This document shows, one piece after another, positions 23,189 through 33,518 of a stretch of DNA of 64,000 nucleotides. Below the pieces are notes generated by a model. The model was not told the DNA's origin. It saw only the letters and a program-made list of their open reading frames with translations, and searched no databases. How positions within the stretch are numbered: the stretch's first letter is position 1; every line of letters starts with the position of its first letter. Both the position numbers and the translations under genes were made by a program. Origin of the DNA: Nemania diffusa (Eukaryota > Ascomycota > Sordariomycetes > Xylariales > Xylariaceae); NCBI GenBank assembly GCA_038501195.1, contig JBBPUQ010000005.1, positions 4,030,001 to 4,094,000 on the forward strand, given 5' to 3'.

Positions 23189-26146
23189 TTAGCCCTGCGC
23201 CACGTTGAGGATGAAATCCAGTTCGTTGCCTTGCCCTATGACATTTTCGTTCTCGGCAAGCTGCTCCAGCAGGCTTAGAAACGGGTCCTTTTCTTCCGCG
23301 CCTCCTGTCATAGTGCTACCGTCGTGGCTCCTGGCGCCAGGGGTAGAGGCCGCTCTAACCACCCCGTTGTCGTCCTCAGCCTGCCAAGGCGCGGGAGACG
23401 GGAATGTGTTCGTAGGCACTGTGCAGAACATAGGGTCGTAGCCACCGAGACCTATCCCATTGTTGTGGCTGTCCCCACTCTGGGTCGGAGTTGCAAAACC
23501 GCGTGGGCTGGAGACGGCGTTACCCAGAAAACTCGGCATCGGATGATGAGGCTGTTGTTGTGCTGGTGCCATCGAGAACGTTGGTGTCGACGGTACTATG
23601 TTGGCGGACGGGTCTGCCATCATATCTCGTGCTTGGTGTGTTGTCTGTCCTTCCGGATGTGAGTGCATGGAGTGAGGGGCGCGAAACATGGGTGAGTTGT
23701 GCGAACCGGCAGCGAATGAGTAACGACGAGAAGAGCCGCTAGGCACAGGTGGGCCGGCAGACATGGCACTGCTTATGCTACCGTTTAACGAGGCGAGATG
23801 GCCAAGCTCGGGTCGGTTCAGGCCAAAGTTAGTTGTGAGTTTCCGCTTGAGATTCGATCGGTTAGGTTCGTTGTCGTCCCGAGGGGCGTAGATCTCGTAG
23901 CCTGTGAATGTGTCCGTGACGAAGTCGACTACCACGTCCGCGAGGCTCAGATTAGCCGCATCGAAATTGTAAAACTCGCCACCCGGACCTACGATATTCG
24001 CGTAGCGACTGAAGAAATCCTCGAGGTTGAACGCGGGTGAGTAGCGCATTGAGTTAGTAGCCAACCGCTTGACAAGTTCCGTATGGGCGTTATAGACATT
24101 CTGTAAGGTCTCTCGTTGGTGTTGCACACTCGCCCAGAGGTACCGGAGCTCGCTAAGCTGTTGCATCTCACGTGAGAGGAAATCTGCAGATGCGGCGAAA
24201 GTTCCCATGTCGCCCCCTCTTGATCCCCCCCTATTGTACCGTGCTCCGTGGATATGGACTGTGCCAGCGGTGCAGATACAATATCCCACAAAGGCTGGCC
24301 ATTCGGTGGTCTCTGTCTGCTTCCCCAATTCAACCAATTCGGTGATTGCATTGGCGTGCAAGAAGCACATGTTCGTAGCCTCGATCTGCCATGATTGGTG
24401 TTGGCCTGTCACGGCAAGTTCCGCCAGGTCGATGGGAAGAAAGGGTCGATAGATTAAGCAATAAATCAGGTGGTAAACCAGTTTACTGAGGACTAAGACA
24501 GTGCATTCGGGATGGCCGAATAGGGTGCCCAAACTCGAGAAGACGTCGTCTGTACCAGATGCCCAGATATCGAGATCTTGTCGTATCTTAGAAAGGCTGG
24601 AGAGCGTGTGCCACGGGAAATGCGAGTCGCCCCTGACCCCACCGGCTGCGAGGTAACGGTTCGTGACGCCCAAGATGCGGCTTATATCGATGAGCATAGC
24701 ACTGCCGCCCTGGAATTTCCTGCCACCTCCCTCTAAAGAATGAATATTTGAACCGCTTTGGAAGAATTCGCCTTCTACTGGCAAACCACCAGGTGTTGGA
24801 AACCAGCAAGGTAGCCGCAGAAATATTGTTTTATCGCCAATAAGACATGGGCGCTTCGAGCCGCAAGCTAAGAATCTGTCTAGCAGGTAGCATGACCAGA
24901 AGAGGCGCCGCCTCATCTCACGTTCTAGAGGCGCAATTGGGGCGTTTGAGTCTGCTTCGCGATGTAACTCGAGAGCCATTGCCATACCAATTGAGTTTGC
25001 TACACAGCACATTAGCTTCAATGGGACGAGCCTAGACGCTAGGGAGCTAATTCGACGAGAAAATAACATACTCAAAAGCATATATGCCTTCTTCCCCTTT
25101 CCTGCGGCGACATACGCTATGACAAGAAGCAGGAGTGCTTGCAGGCTATCAATGACAGGCTCATCAATATCGATCTCCTTCCTAGACATAGAAGCAAAGT
25201 CCTCGCTCAACCTCACGGCGGATTGGTACCCAGTGGGATGCGGTGTGTATCTAGATTTGCCTAGTCAGCCATAAAAGACATTCTGTCCTACGCACTACAA
25301 ACTTACCTGGCTGCAACAGCATATATGGCGTGTACTAAGTACGGTGGTAGTTGATTAAGCCGTAACCGTTGTCGTACGGACGATTCGTCTAGTATGTGGT
25401 AAGGCTTCGCGTGGAAGCGTGTAAAATAAGTGTCGAGTAGGGCATCCGACCGAATACTAGGCGGTGACTCGTTAGTCAAGGGAGGAGAGCATAGGGCGCC
25501 GTCCGATCCGGAGTCGGGTGTTTGGGATACATCGAGAGCAACGCGTTTTGGTTTGGGCTCAGACGTTGCCGTAGGGGCTAGCGGTAATGCATCCGAAGGA
25601 GGTGCCTCGGTGTTATTGGGAGACACCTCGATCTTCCCAGATGGCGTTTCTTCAATGGCTGGTGGACTACCTGTCGTCTTCTTCTGGTCCTTGAGCTGGG
25701 CTTCCAAGCCGTCCACCCGCTTTAGCAAAGCCTCGAGAACATCCGTTTTGGGCCCTCGCTTTTTCGGGACGGCATCTGCGATTATGAAGCGCAATCATCA
25801 GCAGCCCGAAAGACGCAAACTAGTAGACTTAGCAAGACGTACCGTAGATGCATGGACACTGGAAAACTTGGCATGCCTCACAAGATGGGCGTAGCCGATT
25901 GCATTTGATCTGTTCACCCGCAGTCAGTTATTAGAGTTGGCTATAGGATACGCTGATGGCCACCGAGAAGTTTCCAGGTGCCTGGGTGCCTGGGTGCCTG
26001 GTACGAACCTTACGTTTCCGACAAGATTTGCAGTTCATCGACTCTCGCGGCTCGTTGCTCATCCGGCGAGTCGGCAGGCGTTCAATGCCCACCTGGGGTC
26101 GTGACATGATGAGTGGGTTGTCTCCGCCGGCGTGGGCTAGGCTCAT
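23189..26146 (-). CDS. Zn2Cys6 transcription factor with fungal-specific MHR domain
   Basis: Five exons: 26146-26009, 25909-25843, 25775-25307, 25250-25072 and 24999-23189, giving 887 residues. The binuclear zinc cluster spans an intron: C39-X2-C42-X6-C49-X6-C56-X2-C59-X6-C66, with the basic RKRKIK run between. A Pro-rich linker and short coil ([17 protein letters not shown]) follow. The middle homology region starts near residue 190 ([31 protein letters not shown]), continues through [11 protein letters not shown] and [18 protein letters not shown], and the last 250 residues are Ser/Pro/Gln-rich, typical of an activation region. Intron 1 uses an unusual GTTCGT donor; intron 4 (72 bp, GTATGT donor, GCTAATG branch) is in frame and so masked. 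The ATG at 26146 has an A at -3; ATGs at 26107 and 26062 are possible. It is a nuclear DNA-binding regulator (CGG-type sites are expected); the target pathway cannot be read from sequence. Confidence 0.9.
25977..26000. repeat. 8-bp tandem repeat (GGTGCCTG x3) in intron 1 of the regulator
   Basis: Three exact head-to-tail copies of GGTGCCTG lie inside the 99-bp first intron, about 9 bases past the splice donor of the zinc-cluster exon. Short and possibly length-variable; no function is assumed. Confidence 0.9.
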
Positions 26147-29100
26147 GTTCACCAATTCGTATGCAGGCCGTGTGTCGTGTAAATGAAGATGTGAGAATCT
26201 CTCTGTCAAAAACCAGAAAGACCCTGCCAGACTCCCTGAGGTTATCAATGCCACACCACGGAGCGAATTAAACCCTTGTGAGTCGGCTCCGTCAACGGCA
26301 CAACAGCATTCGTTTCGATACCAAGTTCCTACTCATACTCAATGCTCAATGCTCGTCGCCCGTGTCGTGTTGTTGGTGTAAGTCTGTCTGCACCAACCAA
26401 TCAATCACCGCATCATAGAGCCTGTAGATCGTAAAGTTGCTTTCTTTCGATGTTGGCTAGGTATAGTGTAGCTCCTAAGCTCATAATACGAGTGTCTGGC
26501 GGAGACGATTCACATAATAAAGTGTTAGTCAACTTACCCCGTGCCATAATTTTGTGGTCCTCGCGAAGACACCTACGCTGCACTAATTCCAAGATCGCGC
26601 TTGTCTTCTGGGGTGCTCCATGGCGGCCACACTAGGCTCACAGTATCCTTGTCTGAAAGCTTGACTATGCTCTTCCGGGTTCACGGGCGACCTCCATGAG
26701 AAGGCCAGCGCGGGGCCGCAGCGGGGAAACACTGTTGCAGGGGATAAGGCATGGGGGACGCACTGGTTGCCCATGTTGGAGAAGCCTTTTTTTCGAGTTG
26801 GTATTCTGGAATGTATGTGTACATGGCTCCGAGCAGGGATGGCGTATTGGCCAGGAGTCCCAATTCCAGGCGCTAGAATAGGTAATTCAAAATAGGGAGC
26901 CGAGAGGGTGCCTGGCAGCATCTACCAGGTTGTAGGATGTAAGTAAGTATTTGACGTCGGTGGCTTTAACTTGAAGTCGTTTAGGGCCTAATGCGTGGAG
27001 AATCCTCGGTGTACAATCGGCGCAAATAACGTTTAACTCAAACGAATCAATGCTCTCAGTCACGATCTCTCTCATACCATGTATACGCATACCTACCTAT
27101 ACTAATCCAAAGGTGGCCTTCAAGATGTAGGCCAAGTGAAAGGGATACCCGAGAAGTATGCCATTCACTCTTTCCGTAAGAGTCTCTACATCTGAAATCC
27201 CGGACTTAAAATGGAATATGCATCTATCTAAACCTGGTAAAGTTATTACGAGAGACTTGCGGCAGCGACTGTCCGATATACACCATGTGATGTGAATATA
27301 TATGTTGGGTGTGCAGACTAAGGACAGGGCAATTGCCCTGTTCGAACAAGACTCACTTATACCATATCCGCTCAGCGGAAGAAACCCTTGCCTTGCTATA
27401 TCTAAGATGACAAGATGACAGCGGAGAGAGGGAGGACGCTTAGAAAAAGTACGATACATCTGTTAAGAAAGAAGGAAAACTCGCTGAAACAAAGGCTCCT
27501 AGATCAATTATAGCGCTTTTCTGGTGTCAATCTGTAGGTTTAATTGTAATAGTCTTGTTCGAGAACCTAGAATCTTCAGGATAACCATCCTATGGCTATC
27601 TGCTTTATGAGATGCCGTAGCCACAAGAACCTGCGATGAGTAGAGCAAGTAGCATTCCTTCGGTAAATCGGTGTTTTGTTAAACTCTCGTCGTGGGCGTT
27701 TTAACGGCGATACGTAAATTGGCAGGATTCGGTTGCGGTCGGGCGCCAAACCCCGACACCATTTTCTCATTCATGGCCCTAGACTGATGTAGGTACCGGC
27801 TTTAGTTAGAGTATAGAATCTATCTTCTCAGTAAGATTCGAAGCTTAGTGGTATATATATATATGTGTCGTGTATCATGGTCTTAGATTGAATTCGTAAG
27901 TTAAGACATCGACACAACAATACTTGACTTGGTATTTAAATCGTATAAACTTCGAGCTTCGAGGCAGCGGCCTGCTTGGCGAGAAGTTTGCCAGCTGAGT
28001 AGTTTACCTTCGTTCTTGGGATGGGAAGTAAATATGATCTGAGCTGTCGACGTTGAGAGAGATCAGACGAGGAGTCTATTCAAGCCACTAGTAGAGTAAG
28101 CCTGTCGGCCGTGTTACACTTGACATAGAATCCCCCAGGTAGAGATACATTACACACATTACCGCGAATGCAGGCGAATGAATTGGTGTGCAATATGCTG
28201 GGGCAGCCAGGATCTAATTGGCGCGCTAATACCTTGCTAGGGGTAAACTTCCTGTGACAACCATCATGTCATTACCAGAACGGGTGTCAAACTGTCCTCG
28301 TGGAAGAGGTCAACCGGCAGGGCTTGGAGGTTTGCCCATAATAGGCCAAACGGGCGGGTTGGTGCCGGCTCAACTCGCGGAGATGACAGAGGGTTGCCGA
28401 CAAAGGCGTTGGCGAGGTCAATGCTTGTTACGGGAGCCTGTCGCGCGCGCGCGCGCTTGAGACTTATCCACTTGCGAAAGGCCGTAGAAACCGTACATAC
28501 TCTCTACGTGGCATACCTCTAAATAATCTGTGCGCAAGCTCAGAAAGGTGTTATTTTCAGTCACAACAAGTTTGGTTGCTGGGCTGGTAGCACGTCTCGC
28601 CTCGCTTACGCGATATCCAGATGATCGACAAGTACGGGTACGGCAAGCTGCAGCATACATATACCTGCCGCATCCTTAATATTGTCTGTTATACTTGTTT
28701 TATTGCCGACCGGGTAGACAACATGCCATTGTGGGTTCCCGAGTCCTTGGACGCCCTGAGGTTGGGTTTCGTCTATATAGGCAGTCTTACGACCGTGGAA
28801 CTTGGCCATGGTGTACTGTACGCACTCGCCCAGACTGCCTGCATACTAAGTAATAAATACGACAGGCTAATCGGCACCAGTTCTATTAATTGACAAGATC
28901 GGCAAGGCACGATGACGGCTACAGATTCCAGGACGGGCTATAGATAGGTATGCATATAAGTATGGATGTATGTACAGTGCTATGGTATGGTATGTACTTC
29001 ACAGACTTACATACTTAGTATTCGCAGTGACGCTTCTTTTACTCCGGTATTCAATCAAGTAGCGCCTTTTTAGCGGCATGGTTTAATACCTGAACGTCCT

Positions 29101-31268
29101 TAATTATATCACGACAGCACCATGTCCCACTAGGCTTATGATGTAGTAGTATAGCGCGATTTTATCGTCAAGGAGAACAATTCTAAACAGTAGTCTCCAC
29201 TAGCAGTAGAACCACTGTGGAGGTCGGGTAGTTGGGGGCAAAATGTAGTGTAGCCATGATTTGACTGCCATCATGTTTTTTTTTTCGTACCACTTGCAGA
29301 AAGTAGACTAGGAGGGGAGTAGCAATGCTACATATAGGTAGGTATCGTAAAAAAGACGGCGACCAACTATACCTACCTACTACTAGGAAAGACTCGATTA
29401 TCTCGTCCTGGATCGCCCAGAGATAAGATTCGGGGGGTTCTTTATGGGTCATGAACGGCTGCTGTAACATTAAATGGTCCACAGCGAACAGTAGTCTGCA
29501 TGAGCTAATGGACCTTCTCGTTGTGGTCAACAGCAAGATAGTGGACCGTCTACCCTTGGAGCGTTTGTTGTTTTCTGGTGGTCTGCATGTTCTGCAGAGT
29601 ATCTGCAGAGGCTGCTGTCGAGGGGGGAGCGGTCTGATGAATCGGGGCGTCTACCGCCAAGAATTCGCTGGTAGCGGGCGTGACCTGTATGTAACTTTAA
29701 CGGCTTTCTGCCCCGCAGGGCCGAGGGATTCGACGTAGTATTGTCGACGTCGCGAGGTTAGTACGAGAGGCGAAGGCCCGGTGAGACTAGCCACCGCTAT
29801 CTGGGGTGCATTAGCAACAGCCCCCAAGGCTGATCATCTACCCTGCAACGACGGCCCTTTGCTATTCGCCTCCTTAAATTCACCTTTTAACAGGGATCCT
29901 ATAATAGCGAACTTCAACTCTATTATTCTACGAGAGAGTAACGTGTAGGAGCATCATGTCTCGTTCTCCTGCATCTTGATATCTTATGAATGAGGCCACT
30001 GCTCAATCAGGGAGAGAGATCCTATCTTAATAGAAAGAAATGAGAAGAGTACGTCAAAATGTGAGTTCATTCTAAACTCCAACTATTTAACAGGATCTTA
30101 TTTAATTAGTGACTAGGTGAACGCAATATAATGACATTAGCGCTTTTGATCAAGACCGAGCTGCGAAATAATATGACAGAGATCGTAGCACGTCTACTTT
30201 ACGCTGTTAGTGATGATAAGACAAGCCTTTAGGTTCTATCAGATATGAATCTGATCCTGGCTGTTATCATACGGGGCCCCTTAGCGATGCGGCTTAATAT
30301 CGCCCTGGTTCAAACTATCTACATGTTAGCCGTTCTTATCTAGACCAAGGCTCCAGAATGCGGAGTTGCGGGCTGTGCCGTTGATAGCGCATCGTGTCAT
30401 TTTACGGAGAACCTAGGCGCACGTGGGAGGGTCGCCGGCGAGTATAAGGCTGGGGGCTGATTAAGAAGCACAAGTATAAGTTACCCTAGTTCCCATTTCT
30501 AGAGATGACGCTATCTCATAACCCTTTGAAATCCAACACGGCTATCGCTTACTAGGATGTGTAACGGTGCTACTGGTAAAAGGTTGGGAGATGGTTTTTA
30601 CCAATTGTACGCTAGATATTTATTTCACTTGTGATATTACCGCCAGTTTGAAGATGTGAGAGTGAATACAACGACGCAGAAGCAATTTTTAGCTTAACGG
30701 TGTTAGTGCCTAGTTTGGCACGAAGTAGTATCCTTGATTAATCAGACTCTCTTACTATCAAATAATTGTCCAAAAATCATCTTCCATGAAGTAATGCTCT
30801 ACATAGTTGCGAATGCGCAGAAATATCGCCGTCTTAATGATGCAAAGTGTAAAGTCAATAATACACAACTGAGCATACCCTATATGCACAGTTGCTCGCG
30901 AACTACAAATTTCCCTTTCCGGTGCCGATACGTTCTTGACCGAGGCTAGTAACCTTCAAGAATACTGGCGCTCTCTGATTTGGGATCTCTAAAGGACGCG
31001 TGGGGGATAGTGCCACGCGTTAATGTCAGGATAACTCGGATTTCGCAGCTTCGGGATTGTTGTTATGCTCAAAAAATGATCAGTGCTGTAATTTTTAGGT
31101 TCTAGTCGGAGGCTCTGTAGTTGTTCCCTTATCAAATCCGCATCTTCGCAGATCTCTTCGCAACAAGGGGTTATCGTCGCTTTAGGATGGGTATGGTCAC
31201 TGAAAAGCCTCGGGTATATACACCGTAAGAGCTCAGCACAGAGCCGAGCCAAACAAATACGTTTAATT
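26147..31268. other. Gene-poor spacer, 5.1 kb
   Basis: Holds the presumed promoter of the Zn2Cys6 factor at its left end and the 3' flank of the QutR-like gene at its right end. It contains a TA microsatellite near 27851-27865 and a CG microsatellite at 28442-28454. A minus-strand frame at 28606-28809 begins with an ATG and looks slightly protein-like, but has no recognisable motif. No RNA gene or transposon sequence was recognised. Confidence 0.5.
28442..28454. repeat. CG dinucleotide microsatellite
   Basis: A 13-base alternating CG run. Alternating purine-pyrimidine CG is a classic Z-DNA-prone sequence and it stands out in a spacer otherwise low in CpG. No gene is attached to it. Confidence 0.9.
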
Positions 31269-33518
31269 TCAGAACATGCCGTTCCCATTGGTCAAGCGTA
31301 CGAAGCTATATGGTACGTTTTGGCCGACGAGCAGCCGGACGGTTTCTGCCGTAGTAAATGCGGTGGTGTCCGCTACTCCATACGCAGCGAAGCCGCATTG
31401 CTCCGCGATGACGCCCGGGTCGTCCTTCCTCGGGCCGTCGGCGAGATCTAGGAAGACTTTGCGTATCTGGGACGAGGATCCCCTCGCGCCGCCAAAGAGA
31501 CGCAGCAACATGCCCACGAGGGTAGATTTCTCCGGCCCCAGCGCAGAGACGAGAACGAAAGGCCCGGCGTCGTCGCCCACCGCCCTTGCTCTCTGCAGGC
31601 TCTCGAGGCTGTTGAAAGGCTCGACCTCGAAGCTGTGGGCTAGAGCATGGGGCGTTTTAAACCCGACCGTATATACTTTCCCCATCTGAAGAGCTTTTAG
31701 CGCATACATGGTAGAAGCAGCGTCGTCGGCGCTAGAAGCGAGAACGACGGCCGTACGTCTAAAATACGCCGAAGGTGCGAGATCGCGCGTTAGAGTGCTG
31801 AGGATGCCACGCCAGCTTGCGTTATCAAAGAGGAGGGAGGACGATGCAGGGAATCCGTGAGTGTTATTGGGCGTTGGACCGAATAGGGACTCGGCACGGC
31901 GATGGGGACTAGAGGGCAATGATGGGGGCGCAGACCCCGGAGAAGATGCCGAACCAGACTGGACCACAATCGTATCTACCATCCCGATCGTGCGGACTGC
32001 TTCGGTGAGAGTTGGGCCTGTTCCGTTGTTCAGTTTTGAGAAGAATGCACTGTTATGCATCAAACTTGTGAAAGAAACAGCAGGCTTTAGATAGGCGCCT
32101 CCAAAGGATCTCTGATTGCACCAAGCCTCAACACTTAGGGGACCCCTTGTCTGCCTCTCAACTACTGCGAATTGATGCGGCAACCCTAGTTCGTTGAAAC
32201 ACTTCTCGTAGAAAGGGGCGTGGGGGGCTTGGATTCGGGAGGACGATGTGGTAATACCGTAAATACTAGTCTTCGGGAGTTGGCCAAGAGATGCCAGGGC
32301 GGCGTTGATCTCAGCAGCGCTCATCTGGCCGGGCGCGGCGATAATTGGAAGTAGTGGATGTGTGATCGGGGTGAGAACTTTGTTAAACGTCCGTGATATC
32401 TGGCCAGTCTCGCCCATGTTGACAGCGGAAAATGGGGGCGACGTCGGGTATTCGGCTCGTATCTTGGACCGAAAGTATTCTAGCTCAAAGTTCTCATTAG
32501 GATCGTTGATAATGGCAATCATTTTGACAATGTGCGCATATTTGCACGATTCGATGAAAATGGATTGCGCGTAAGCTGACGGCCACTTGAAGGTACCAGA
32601 AAAGTCGTGAAAAGCCGACATGATATGACTATTACCACGGTTTTCATATAGTTTTCGTCGTATACCCTCCGGAAGCCACACTTCTACATCAATATACTCG
32701 ACACCCCATTGGATTGCGCGATAAAGATACTCGTAGAACAAATTAGGGTCGTCCATTGGGAAACGCCCATTCTCCTGCGTGCATCGAGTGGTGTAAATGA
32801 TGGGTAGCTCGGTTCTCTGCCGTAGAAGCATGACCTGCTCACCAACGTAACTCAAGCTTGGAATCTGGGCGAATGTGCCGTCCCCGAGAGGCTCTTTGAG
32901 AAAATCCACGCGCAGCTCCACGGCATCACATCCAACGGTAAGTACCTCGATGTTAGGCAGAGCAGCCCGAACGTCGGGGAATGTCGTTGATATAAAGAAT
33001 GTGCGAGGTTTTGCCATGAGCGTCTCGTAGTGACTTATCTGTCCGAGAGTGAACGAGATAAAACGAGCCAGGTCCCGGCGAAGAAAATGCGTCCCAGTAT
33101 ACAAAAACTCGTAGTCACACTGCTCAGATAGATGCGTGTCAGGAGGCATTCCAAGGTCGACATTATGGGCGTTTATGGCGACCGTCGCGTTTCGATCTCG
33201 AAAGGTCATGCTAATCCTGGCGTTTTCAGCCGAAATACCCAGTACCTGCTCCTGCTCTTCCACCATGACGCCGTGAAAGCTGTCAGCAAATCGAGACGGC
33301 TTCCCGAGCACATCGGCAAAGGTAGAAACGATGCTCTCCTGGCCGGGACCGTAGATGATTACCGCAGTTCGAGTATCGCCTCTCCGTAACCCGCTACTCG
33401 TCTGGACGCCGCCTGCGGTAGGCTCTGCGGCCTTCGAATCAAGATCCATCGCAACATTTGGCGTAATAGTCCCGTTCGTACTCGGCCGGTGAACCGGCAC
33501 CGGCACCTGAGTCAACAT
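31269..33518 (-). CDS. QutR-like (AROM-derived) quinate-pathway repressor homologue
   Basis: A single exon of 749 residues that matches the last three domains of the AROM shikimate polypeptide in order. First is a shikimate-kinase-like part (about 48-160) whose P-loop is degenerate (GPGQES at 57-62, no GKS/GKT). Next is a type I dehydroquinase-like domain (about 172-375) that keeps ELRVD (201-205), the His of AFHDF (H304) and the Schiff-base-type Lys in HIVKMI (K332). Last is a shikimate-dehydrogenase-like domain (about 385-745) with altered key sites: TSSSRIQAP in place of the SxSxSPxxHN loop, AYLKPA in place of the Lys-bearing VTIPxK motif, and DNASW in place of DNTDW. In Aspergillus and Neurospora such proteins (QutR, qa-1S) bind the activator and shut down quinate catabolism. 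Loss of two active sites supports a regulatory role; no qut enzyme genes adjoin it. The residue comparison uses recalled family motifs. Start 33518 is the first in-frame ATG of this frame. Confidence 0.82.
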   Translation of the reverse strand: MLTQVPVPVHRPSTNGTITPNVAMDLDSKAAEPTAGGVQTSSGLRRGDTRTAVIIYGPGQESIVSTFADVLGKPSRFADSFHGVMVEEQEQVLGISAENARISMTFRDRNATVAINAHNVDLGMPPDTHLSEQCDYEFLYTGTHFLRRDLARFISFTLGQISHYETLMAKPRTFFISTTFPDVRAALPNIEVLTVGCDAVELRVDFLKEPLGDGTFAQIPSLSYVGEQVMLLRQRTELPIIYTTRCTQENGRFPMDDPNLFYEYLYRAIQWGVEYIDVEVWLPEGIRRKLYENRGNSHIMSAFHDFSGTFKWPSAYAQSIFIESCKYAHIVKMIAIINDPNENFELEYFRSKIRAEYPTSPPFSAVNMGETGQISRTFNKVLTPITHPLLPIIAAPGQMSAAEINAALASLGQLPKTSIYGITTSSSRIQAPHAPFYEKCFNELGLPHQFAVVERQTRGPLSVEAWCNQRSFGGAYLKPAVSFTSLMHNSAFFSKLNNGTGPTLTEAVRTIGMVDTIVVQSGSASSPGSAPPSLPSSPHRRAESLFGPTPNNTHGFPASSSLLFDNASWRGILSTLTRDLAPSAYFRRTAVVLASSADDAASTMYALKALQMGKVYTVGFKTPHALAHSFEVEPFNSLESLQRARAVGDDAGPFVLVSALGPEKSTLVGMLLRLFGGARGSSSQIRKVFLDLADGPRKDDPGVIAEQCGFAAYGVADTTAFTTAETVRLLVGQNVPYSFVRLTNGNGMF

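Noticed and set aside
28606..28809. Minus-strand 67-codon frame that looks slightly protein-like
   Set aside because: No motif, no partner exons with good splice sites, and it lies in a spacer with many similar frames.
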